A stretch of 64,000 nt of DNA from Vicinamibacterales bacterium (GTDB lineage Bacteria; Acidobacteriota; Vicinamibacteria; Vicinamibacterales; UBA8438), in the NCBI GenBank assembly GCA_958296065.1, contig CATQHX010000033.1, forward strand, positions 1 through 64,000. Reading direction: 5' to 3'. The position numbers were made by a program, and so were the translations under genes. Below are positions 43,522 to 50,708 of the stretch, piece by piece (position 1 is the stretch's first letter; the number at the start of each line of letters is the position of its first letter). The notes beneath the pieces were generated by a model. The model made no database searches and was not told the DNA's origin. It saw only the letters and a list, made by a program, of their open reading frames with translations.

Positions 43522-43770
43522 CTGTGGCCTCGGGCGGGGTCCGGCGACGCTGGCCGCCGGGAGACGGGCACCCCGCAATCGGTGAGAAAGCAGCCTAGTT
43601 TGAACGAACGAAACGCAGCGTGTCAATCGGCATGCGGCTGCGGTAGCATTGACGGTCTCCGGTTTCCCGGGCATCGCGCCGCAGGTGGATGGCGCCGGCG
43701 CGGGCGACGCCGGAGCCTGTCGCCGACCGGCGGGCGATACCGGCCGAGGCGCAAGAAAGGACGGCAGCAG

Positions 43771-44871
43771 ATGGGCTCTTCAAGACGACGGTTTCTGACG
43801 ACGATCGGCGCGGCGGCGGCCGGCGCGGGAGTCTCGAGCGCCGCGCGCGGGGCGACCTCGAGCGGAGCGCACCTCGGCAACGCGGCGCCTCGCGACACCT
43901 TCTCGCCGGCGGAACTCCTCGAGCGTCACGCACGGCAGTCGGCCGCGGCAGCGACGCCGGCCGCCCGGACGGCACCGGCCGCCGGGCAGGCGGACCCGCC
44001 GATGCCGTCGCAGGCCGAAGTGGAGTCGTGGTACACCGACCTCCGCAACTGGGGACGCTGGGGCGACGACGACCAGAAAGGCGCCGTCAACCTCATCACG
44101 CCGGAGAAGAGCGCCGCGGCGGCCCGCCTGGTCCGCAACGGCCGCAAGGTCTCGATGAGCCGGGTGTTCGAGCCCGAGCAGCACTTCATCCGCAAGAGCC
44201 CGCGTCCGAACGGCGCCGGCGCCTGCGTCGACTACCTCGGCTTCATCTACCACGGCCAGACCGTCACGCACATCGACGCGCTCTGTCACATGTGGGACGT
44301 CGACGGGATGTGGCAGGGCCGCGACCCGGACGCCGGCGTGACCACGCAGGGAGCCGCCTGGGGCGCCATCGACGCCTGGAGCGACGGCATCGTCACGAAG
44401 GGGGTGCTGCTGGACGTGCCGCGCCACCGGGGCGAGCCGCATGTCACGCCGAACCGGCCCGTGCACGGCTGGGAGCTGGAAGCGATCGCGGAAGCGCAGG
44501 GAGTGAACGTCGAGCCCGGCGACGCGCTGCTGGTCTACAGCGGCAAGGATCCCTACGTGCGCGCCGGCGGGGAGTACGGCGGCGGCGACCGCCCCGGGCT
44601 CAGCGCCACCTGCGCGAAGTTCGTTCGCGACCACGACGTCTCGCTCCTCGGTTGGGACATGATGGACGCGCGTCCCGATCCCTACAACCTGGCGTTCCCC
44701 ATGCACGGCGTGCTGTTCAACTTCGGCGTCGCCCTGCTCGATAACGCGCTGCTCGAGCCGCTCGCCGGCGCCTGCGCCGAGGAGGGCCGATACGAGTTCA
44801 TGTTCATGGGGCTGCCGCTCAACGTCGCGCGCGGCACCGGGAGCCCCGCGAACCCGATTGCGATGTTCTAG
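43771..44871 (+). CDS. Cyclase family protein, Tat-exported
   Basis: A 366-residue protein from ATG 43771 with AAAGGA upstream. Twin-arginine signal SSRRRFLTTIGAAAAG. After an Ala/Pro-rich linker, WYTDLRNWGRWGDDDQKGAV and NLITPEKSAAAARL open the cyclase/hydrolase domain. The metal site is YHGQTVTHIDALCHMWDVDG, where Val replaces the first His of the HxxxHxHxDA pattern seen in the paralogue at 1-896. LLGWDMMDARPD and a C-terminal GLPLNVARGTGSPANPIAMF agree with the family. Likely a periplasmic amide, ester or lactone hydrolase acting on aromatic or cyclic substrates. Same direction as the tannase-family gene 75 bases downstream. Confidence 0.87.
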   Translation: MGSSRRRFLTTIGAAAAGAGVSSAARGATSSGAHLGNAAPRDTFSPAELLERHARQSAAAATPAARTAPAAGQADPPMPSQAEVESWYTDLRNWGRWGDDDQKGAVNLITPEKSAAAARLVRNGRKVSMSRVFEPEQHFIRKSPRPNGAGACVDYLGFIYHGQTVTHIDALCHMWDVDGMWQGRDPDAGVTTQGAAWGAIDAWSDGIVTKGVLLDVPRHRGEPHVTPNRPVHGWELEAIAEAQGVNVEPGDALLVYSGKDPYVRAGGEYGGGDRPGLSATCAKFVRDHDVSLLGWDMMDARPDPYNLAFPMHGVLFNFGVALLDNALLEPLAGACAEEGRYEFMFMGLPLNVARGTGSPANPIAMF

Positions 44872-44946
44872 TCGTGTGCTCGGCGAGTCAGATCCGGTCG
44901 GCCGTACGTCGGGCCGGACGATGAGAAGAGGAAAGGAAGGCAGAAC

Positions 44947-46530
44947 ATGAAGCGCGTGATCGCCGCTACCGTAAGCGTCGGCATCGCCGTCATCGGCATC
45001 GTCCTCACCCACGGGGACGGCCAGGAGGTCGTCGCGGCGCAGGCCGCCGCATCCCAGGGCGCCGCGTGCGACCGCGTGATGGCCCTCTCGCTGCCCAACA
45101 CCACCATCACCGGCGCGGAGCTGGTCGCCGCGGGCGGGTTCACCCCGCCGGGCGGCGGGCGTCCCCCGTCCGCCGCGCAGATGCGTGTCTATGCCGATCT
45201 GCCGGCTTTCTGCCGCGTGTCGGCCACGCTGACGCCGTCCGACGACTCCGACATCAAGGTCGAGGTCTGGCTGCCGGCCGAGGGCTGGAACGGGAAATAC
45301 CAGGCGGTGGGCAACGGCGCGTTCACCGGCTCGATCCGCCACGGCAACATGGCCGCGGCGGTCTCGCTCGGCTACGCCAGCAGTTCCACCGACACCGGCC
45401 ACGTCGGCAACACCGCCAGCTTCGGCCTCGGCCACCCCGAGAAGGTCATCGACTTCGGCTACCGCTCGATCCACGAGATGACCGTCGTCGCCAAGGCCGC
45501 CATCGAGGCGCACTACAGCGAGGCACCGCGCTACTCCTACTGGAACGGCTGCTCGGCCGGCGGCCGGCAGGCGATGAAGGCGGCCCAGCGCTTCCCGGAC
45601 GTTTTCGACGGCATCATCGCCGGCGCGCCGGGCCTCGACTGGACCGGCCGGGCGGGAGGCTCGCTGCGCGTGGCGAAGCCGCTCGAGGCCGACGAGTCGA
45701 TGCGGCTCCTGGCCGCCGACCGGCAACTGGTGCACGACGCGGTGCTTGCCGCCTGTGACGCCAGCGACGGCGTCGATGACGGTGTGGTGGGCGACCCCGA
45801 AAGCTGCGACTTCGATCCGGGCACGCTGCTCTGCGAGGGCGCCGACGACGAGTCCTGCCTGAGCGCGGCCCAGGTCAGCACCGTCCGCATGCTCTACTCC
45901 TCGCCCGAGAACCCCAGGACCGGGCGGCCGATCACCGGCCTGCTTCCCGGCAGCGAGCTCGGCTGGACCGACTTCGGCTGGACCAACTCGGCGCGGTCGA
46001 CCGGGATCGAGCAGTTCCGCTACCTGACGTTTGCCGATCCGGAGTGGACCATCGACCAGTTCAACTTCGAGACCGACATCGTGCTGGCCGAGGATCGGGA
46101 CAACGACACGCTGAATGCGCTCGACCCGAACCTGAAGCCGTTCTTCGAGAGCGGCGGCAAGCTGCTCTCCTACCACGGCTGGAGCGACCCGCAGATCTCG
46201 CCCGCCAACGTGACGCAGTACTACAACCGCGTCGTCGATCTGGTCGGCAGCCGCGAGGAGGTCCACGACTCGTTCCGCCTCTTCATGGCGCCGGGCATGG
46301 GCCACTGCGGCGGCGGCGCGGGCCCGAGCCGCTTCGACATGCTGACCGCGCTCGAGCGGTGGGTCGAGGAGGGCGAGGCGCCCGACCACATCACCGCATC
46401 GCGCGTGCGTGACGGCGAGGTGGATCGGACCCGGCCGCTCTGCCCGTATCCCGCGCAGGCGGTCTACACCGGCAGCGGCAGCACGGACGAGGCGGAGAAC
46501 TTCGCCTGCCGCATGCCGTCGGGCAACTAG
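44947..46530 (+). CDS. Tannase/feruloyl esterase family protein
   Basis: A 527-residue exported protein; GGAAAGGAAGG precedes ATG 44947. A signal segment is followed by CDRVMALSLPNTTITGAELV, the opening of the tannase family (PF07519). The nucleophile elbow GCSAGGRQAM gives the catalytic Ser. GWSDPQISP and GMGHCGGG place the acid and the catalytic His. The disulfide typical of these esterases can be formed by the Cys beside the nucleophile (NGCSAGG) and the Cys beside the His (HCGGG). It hydrolyses phenolic esters such as feruloyl or galloyl esters outside the cytosol. Probable operon with the cyclase-family gene; a strong hairpin follows. Confidence 0.92.
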   Translation: MKRVIAATVSVGIAVIGIVLTHGDGQEVVAAQAAASQGAACDRVMALSLPNTTITGAELVAAGGFTPPGGGRPPSAAQMRVYADLPAFCRVSATLTPSDDSDIKVEVWLPAEGWNGKYQAVGNGAFTGSIRHGNMAAAVSLGYASSSTDTGHVGNTASFGLGHPEKVIDFGYRSIHEMTVVAKAAIEAHYSEAPRYSYWNGCSAGGRQAMKAAQRFPDVFDGIIAGAPGLDWTGRAGGSLRVAKPLEADESMRLLAADRQLVHDAVLAACDASDGVDDGVVGDPESCDFDPGTLLCEGADDESCLSAAQVSTVRMLYSSPENPRTGRPITGLLPGSELGWTDFGWTNSARSTGIEQFRYLTFADPEWTIDQFNFETDIVLAEDRDNDTLNALDPNLKPFFESGGKLLSYHGWSDPQISPANVTQYYNRVVDLVGSREEVHDSFRLFMAPGMGHCGGGAGPSRFDMLTALERWVEEGEAPDHITASRVRDGEVDRTRPLCPYPAQAVYTGSGSTDEAENFACRMPSGN

Positions 46531-46547
46531 TCTCCGGAGGATTGGAT

Positions 46548-46577
46548 GCTCCCGCCCCGGGCAACCGGGGCGGGAGC
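46548..46577 (+). terminator. Strong hairpin after tannase-family gene
   Basis: GCTCCCGCCCCGG (46548-46560), tetraloop GCAA, CCGGGGCGGGAGC (46565-46577): a perfect 13-bp stem capped by a GNRA loop, 17 bases past the stop at 46530. Only AATT follows, but the stem is stable enough to end or protect the transcript. Confidence 0.75.
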
Positions 46578-46652
46578 AATTCCGGCGACGATGCCCAACC
46601 GGTCCCGGAAAACGGCCTGCAGCGCCCAAGTGATCGCGCGCGCATGTGCGAT

Positions 46653-47033
46653 TCAGACCCGGAACCCGAGCGCCGCGGCGACCACGCGTTGCCGCTCGTC
46701 GAGCGTGATGAACGAGATATCGCCCGGAGACGGCGTGACGTAGAGCGCGCAGGCGACGTGCCACAGATCGGCGCCGCGCAAGTAACCCGCGCTCAGGACT
46801 GCGGCTAGCTCGGGCCCCAGCGATCGGTCGGGGAACACCCACCTGAAATCCGCGAAGAGTTCCTCCGAGAATGTCCCGCGCTCACGGGCGCAGGTCGCAC
46901 GCAGCTCCGCTTCGAGCAGATTCGATGCAAGCAGGCGCGTGAAGTCCTTCAGTCGACGCGCCATCGGCGGGCCATCGTGCTCCCCCAGGACGATGGCGAC
47001 CAACGCTGACGTGTCGACGTAGGCGACGCTCAT
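46653..47033 (-). CDS. PIN-domain toxin, VapC type
   Basis: A 126-residue protein. PIN-domain acids are visible: Asp7 in AYVDTSAL, the Glu in LLEAELRA, and the Asp in GADLWHVACAL, with FITLDERQRVVAAALGF closing the fold. Such proteins are Mg-dependent RNases, usually cutting tRNA or rRNA when free of antitoxin. The ATG overlaps the antitoxin stop by 4 bases (47030-47033). It belongs to the VapC family with a Phd-type antitoxin. Confidence 0.88.
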   Translation of the reverse strand: MSVAYVDTSALVAIVLGEHDGPPMARRLKDFTRLLASNLLEAELRATCARERGTFSEELFADFRWVFPDRSLGPELAAVLSAGYLRGADLWHVACALYVTPSPGDISFITLDERQRVVAAALGFRV

Positions 47034-47305
47034 TCGTTCCGATCGTCCAGAAACCTCTTCAGCGCCCCGGGGCGCCGCGCCAACGTCCGGAGGGATCCCT
47101 TCGGCTGGCCGGACGGAACGATCACTCCCCGCCGTTCGAGTTCGTCAAGGTGCGCCTCGATCGTCTGCGGCTCGCGCCGGATTGCACGGATCTCAGCCAC
47201 CGGCTCGCCACGGTAGGACACCGTAACGACCTTGCCCTCACGGACCTGGCGGATGACCTCGGAAAACCGCGCCTTGGCTTCGTAGGTCGAATAGACGAGG
47301 CTCAC
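47030..47305 (-). CDS. Phd/YefM-type antitoxin
   Basis: A 91-residue protein. MSLVYSTYEAKARFSEVIRQ, then VREGKVVTVSYRGEPVAEI, is the Phd/YefM N-terminal DNA-binding fold. The C-terminal 40 residues (IEAHLDELERRGVIVPSGQP...) are the flexible toxin-binding part. It precedes and overlaps the PIN toxin gene and should repress its own operon. Type II toxin-antitoxin pair. Confidence 0.88.
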   Translation of the reverse strand: MSLVYSTYEAKARFSEVIRQVREGKVVTVSYRGEPVAEIRAIRREPQTIEAHLDELERRGVIVPSGQPKGSLRTLARRPGALKRFLDDRNE

Positions 47306-47476
47306 GCAGCAAGTGTGACCAGTCAGACTAGTGCTGTCAACCGGATGATCGTCCGCATCGGAGCAGCTCGGGTCTACGTCTTCGCACTATCGACGGTCTC
47401 CGGAGGGGCGGCGCCCTTGACCTCTTCGATCAGCACGTCGGAAAGCTGTGCGCCCGGCCCCCGCCGGCTGGCCGTG

Positions 47477-48970
47477 TCAGCGCAGGTCTGGCGGAACCGG
47501 ATCGTCGATGGTCCAGTCGGAGATGGTGTTGTCGGCGCCGGTGGCGGTGGACGGGTCGGCGCCGAGCTCCAGCAGCAGCGTCTCCATCTCCGGCCAGCGC
47601 TTGCCGGTGTTGGAGTAGAAGACGCCCTTGGCGATGCGGTACGGGGTCCAGCCCTTCTCGTTGGTCGCCTCGATGTCGGCGCCCCGGTCGAGGAGGAAAC
47701 GGACCAGCGGCTCCGAGCCGCGGATGATGGCCCCGTGCAGCGCCGTGTCGCCGTTGTCGTCGATGGCGGTGATGTCGCCGCCGAGCTCCAGCGCATACTT
47801 GACGGCCTCGAGCGCCTCCGCGTTGGTGCCGGGGCTCTCGCCCACCGCCCAGATGCCGACCCCGGCCGCGACCATCAGCGGCGTGGTTCCGTCCTCGTTG
47901 GGCAGCAGCGGATCGGCGCCGAGCTCGACGAGCACGCGCATCATCTCGACGTCGGCCGCCTTCGCGGCCAGCAGGAAGGGCGTCGATCCGATGCGGTTGA
48001 GGACGTTGCGGTAGCGGTTCTGCGGCTCCTTCGTCATCCGCGCATCGAGGTCGGCGCCGTGCTCGGCCAGCTTGCGGATGAACTCCAGATCGGACATGGA
48101 CCCGGTAACGATGGGCGGCGGATTGTTGAAGCCCAGGTTCGGGCGGCGCGTCCACTTGACCTCGTGGAGCGCGGTCCAGCCCTGGTCGTCGGCGTTCGGA
48201 TCGGCGCCGGCGTCCAGCAGGTACGCCCCGAGCTCGTAGTGGCCGTTCTTGGCTGCCAGGACGAGCGCACTGGTGCCGTCGAACAGGGTCTCCTCCGGGC
48301 TCGCGCCCGCCTCCACGAGTAGCCGCGTCATGTCGCGGAAGCCGGCCCGCACCGCGAACATCAGCGGGCTGAAGCCGCCGGTGGAGCGTGCATGGACGTT
48401 CGCGCCGCCCGTGATCAGCGCCTCGGCCGCGGCCAGGTTGTTCTCGGCCGACGCCCACATCAGCGCGGTCTGCCCGCGCCAGCCCTCCGCCCGGTTCGGG
48501 TCCGCGCCGCGGTCGAGCAGCAGTCGAATGGCGTCGGCGCGGCCGGTCCGGGACACGGTCATCAGGGCGGTCTCGCCCTCCGGCGTCGCCGCGTCGGGAT
48601 CCGCCCCGGCGTCCAGCAGCAGCTCGATGAAGGCGGCACTGCCGTTCTCGGCCGCGATCGCCAGCGGCGTGGCATCGAAGCGATTGGCCAGCGCGACCCG
48701 GGCGCCGGCCTCGATGAGTGCCGTGGCCGTCTCGGCATCGTCGTTGAGGGCGGCCCAGTGCAGCGCCGTCGTGCGGTCCCCGTCGGTCGCATTGACGTCG
48801 ACGCCGTCAGCGATGAGCGCCCGGGCGCGCTCGGCGTCGCCGGCCCGCACCGCGTCGATCAGCGGGAGATCGACCGCAGCCGCGACCACGCCCGTCCCGG
48901 CAATGAACGCCACCGCGACCGCACCCGTGATCGCCACGCTCGCACTACGTCCTACTGCAGCACTCGTCAT
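47477..48970 (-). CDS. Secreted ankyrin-repeat protein 4, module C
   Basis: A 497-residue protein from ATG 48970, with GAGG 6 bases before it. A signal segment (VAVAFIAGTGVVAAAVDLPL) is followed by about eleven ankyrin repeats. Sub-family marks: GWRGQTALMWASAENN, LNRIGSTPFLLAAK, VAAGVGIWAVGESPGTNAEA. The region DQGWTALHEVKWTRRPNLGFNN aligns with GNGWTALHQAVWTNRPNLGRN of module B, showing that B and C are closest relatives. The start ATG overlaps the stop of a possible small membrane-protein ORF (48967-49275). Confidence 0.92.
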   Translation of the reverse strand: MTSAAVGRSASVAITGAVAVAFIAGTGVVAAAVDLPLIDAVRAGDAERARALIADGVDVNATDGDRTTALHWAALNDDAETATALIEAGARVALANRFDATPLAIAAENGSAAFIELLLDAGADPDAATPEGETALMTVSRTGRADAIRLLLDRGADPNRAEGWRGQTALMWASAENNLAAAEALITGGANVHARSTGGFSPLMFAVRAGFRDMTRLLVEAGASPEETLFDGTSALVLAAKNGHYELGAYLLDAGADPNADDQGWTALHEVKWTRRPNLGFNNPPPIVTGSMSDLEFIRKLAEHGADLDARMTKEPQNRYRNVLNRIGSTPFLLAAKAADVEMMRVLVELGADPLLPNEDGTTPLMVAAGVGIWAVGESPGTNAEALEAVKYALELGGDITAIDDNGDTALHGAIIRGSEPLVRFLLDRGADIEATNEKGWTPYRIAKGVFYSNTGKRWPEMETLLLELGADPSTATGADNTISDWTIDDPVPPDLR

Positions 48971-49275
48971 GACCGCCTCGACTGTGGCACGCGCCGCGCA
49001 CGATCGACGCACGCCGGAAGCCTGAAGTTCATCGCATCGTGCGCGCCCGCCGCGTCACCACGCGGAGAGTTGAAACCGATGTGGGCGCCCCATGCCGCAA
49101 CGAACACCGCAAGCACGCCACACCCCAGGAAGGACAGGGTCTTCCACCCGAACGGCAAAATCCACAATCGAAGAAACTCTTCGCGGCTCTCGGCCTGAAA
49201 GGCCATCACAAACGCCATCGCGACCACCGGCCAGAGTTGGCCGGCTGTACGCTGGACGCAGGCCCAATAGGTCAA
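48967..49275 (-). CDS. Possible small membrane protein upstream of module C ankyrin gene
   Basis: A 102-residue reading from TTG 49275 (GAGAGG 6 bases upstream) to a TGA that overlaps the ankyrin ATG by 4 bases. It has two hydrophobic stretches (LWPVVAMAFVMAF and TLSFLGCGVLAVFVAAWGAH) separated by a charged loop (QAESREEFLRLW). Codons are far less GC-biased than in neighbours (TTT, CTT, CGA, TCT occur). The frame continues open upstream into the antisense of the DUF1552 gene, so the start is uncertain. No homologue recognised; it may be real or a remnant. Confidence 0.35.
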   Translation of the reverse strand: MTYWACVQRTAGQLWPVVAMAFVMAFQAESREEFLRLWILPFGWKTLSFLGCGVLAVFVAAWGAHIGFNSPRGDAAGAHDAMNFRLPACVDRARRVPQSRRS

Positions 49276-49355
49276 CGGTCGCCTCTCGTCGGACTCTTCT
49301 CGCACGCCGCCAGCCCGCCATTCCGCGGCCGACCGGCGCCGCGCCGCAACTTCCG

Positions 49356-50708
49356 TTACACGTCCGTCAGCGCCGCCAGCCGCCCGGTGCTGTCGCCGAG
49401 CTTCTCCGCCGGCACACCCGCCTTGTGCAGCATGCTGACCAGCAGGTTGGTCATCGGCGTGTCCTTCGGGTACTGCAGATGCCGTCCGCCCCGCATGCCG
49501 GCCGCCTTGCCGCCCGCCGTCAGCACCGGCAGGTCGTAGTGCAGGTGGTCGTTGCTGTCGCCGAGACCCGCCCCGTAGAGCACCATCGAGCTGTCGAGCA
49601 GCGTGTTGTCGCCGTCGGGCGCATCCTGCAGCCTGCCAAGCAGGTAGGTGAACAGCTCCACGTGGTGCCGGTTGATCTTCGACAGCTTGGCCAGCTTCTC
49701 CGGATCGTTGCGGTGGTGCGAAAGCCCGTGGTGCGGGTCGGGCACGCCGATCTGCGGGTAGGGCCGCCCGCCGAGCTCGCGGCCCACCATGAACGTGAAG
49801 ACCCGCGTGATGTCGGCCTGGAACGCAAGCGCGATCAGGTCGTACATCAGCTTGACGTGATCCTCGTAGGAGTCCGGAATGCCGGCGGGCCGGTCGAGAT
49901 CGTCCGGCAGCGCGGCATCGGCGCCCTGCGCCTCCGACAACTGGATCCGGCGCTCCACCGCGCGCACCGCGTCGAGGTACTGGTCGAGCCGCTGGCGGTC
50001 GGCAGTCCCGAGGTCGCGCTCGAGGTACGCGAGGTCGTCGGTCACCGAATCGAGGATGCTGCGGTCCTTGCGCAGCTCCGCCAGCCGCTCGTCGCGCGTC
50101 CCGCCGTCGCCGAAGAGGCGCTCGAAGACGACGCGCGGGTTGTTCTCCATCGGCAGCGGTGTCGTGGCCGTCCGCCACGCGACGGTGTTCATGTAGACGC
50201 AGCTATAGCCGTTCTCGCAGTTGCCGACCAGGAAGTCGAGGTCGATGGCGAGCTCCAGCGACGGCAGCGGGGTGTCGGCGCCGATGCTGGCCGCGGCCAC
50301 CTGGTCCGCGGTCACGCCGGCCCGCACGTCGGCGCCCTCGGTGTGCTTCGGATGCACGCCGTTCAGCCAGACCGAGCTGGCGCGGGAATGCTCGCCGTTG
50401 CCGTCGCCGAGCGGCTCGGCCTGCCCGTGAGCCAGACGCGTGTAGACCAGCGTCTGATCGTGAAACGGCGCCAGCGGGCTCAGCGTCGGCGACAGCTTCA
50501 GGTCGCTCCCCGCTCCCTTCGGCGTCCACGTCTGCAGCACCGCCCCATTGGGCAGGTAGATGAAGCCGAGGCGCTTGACCGGCGCGGCGGCCGTCTTCGA
50601 GATCGCCGACAGCGCCGGCACCATCGCGTCGAGGAGCGGCAGCGCCACGGTGGCGCCGAGCCCGCGGAGGAACGTGCGGCGCGGCAGCGCCATCTTCGTG
50701 ATGATCAT
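49356..50708 (-). CDS. DUF1552 protein, Tat-exported, module C
   Basis: A 450-residue protein whose ATG overlaps the stop of the upstream DUF1592 gene by 4 bases. Twin-arginine signal PRRTFLRGLGATVALP. Marks RLGFIYLPNGAVLQTW, NGEHSRASSVWLNGVHPK, GYSCVYMNTVAW, NPRVVFERLFG, HHGLSHHRND. The C-terminus ends TGRLAALTDV, shorter and divergent from the PLSGV or TLSGV ending of copies A and B. Probably exported folded with a bound cofactor, as Tat use implies. Confidence 0.93.
   Translation of the reverse strand: MIITKMALPRRTFLRGLGATVALPLLDAMVPALSAISKTAAAPVKRLGFIYLPNGAVLQTWTPKGAGSDLKLSPTLSPLAPFHDQTLVYTRLAHGQAEPLGDGNGEHSRASSVWLNGVHPKHTEGADVRAGVTADQVAAASIGADTPLPSLELAIDLDFLVGNCENGYSCVYMNTVAWRTATTPLPMENNPRVVFERLFGDGGTRDERLAELRKDRSILDSVTDDLAYLERDLGTADRQRLDQYLDAVRAVERRIQLSEAQGADAALPDDLDRPAGIPDSYEDHVKLMYDLIALAFQADITRVFTFMVGRELGGRPYPQIGVPDPHHGLSHHRNDPEKLAKLSKINRHHVELFTYLLGRLQDAPDGDNTLLDSSMVLYGAGLGDSNDHLHYDLPVLTAGGKAAGMRGGRHLQYPKDTPMTNLLVSMLHKAGVPAEKLGDSTGRLAALTDV

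Noticed and set aside
41332..43770. Long plus-strand open frame leading into the cyclase gene
   Set aside because: It is antisense to the DUF1592 gene of module B. The real start at 43771 has a ribosome site and Tat signal.
43780..46842. A 1020-codon minus-strand open frame
   Set aside because: It runs antisense to the well-supported cyclase and tannase genes; its translation is Arg/Ala/Val-rich without domains. Long antisense frames are expected at this GC content.
47374..47476. Protein-like tail QLSDVLIEEVKGAAPPETVD after the module C ankyrin stop
   Set aside because: No independent start; it lies in another frame behind a complete ankyrin gene. It may be an old C-terminus after a shift, but the evidence is too thin.
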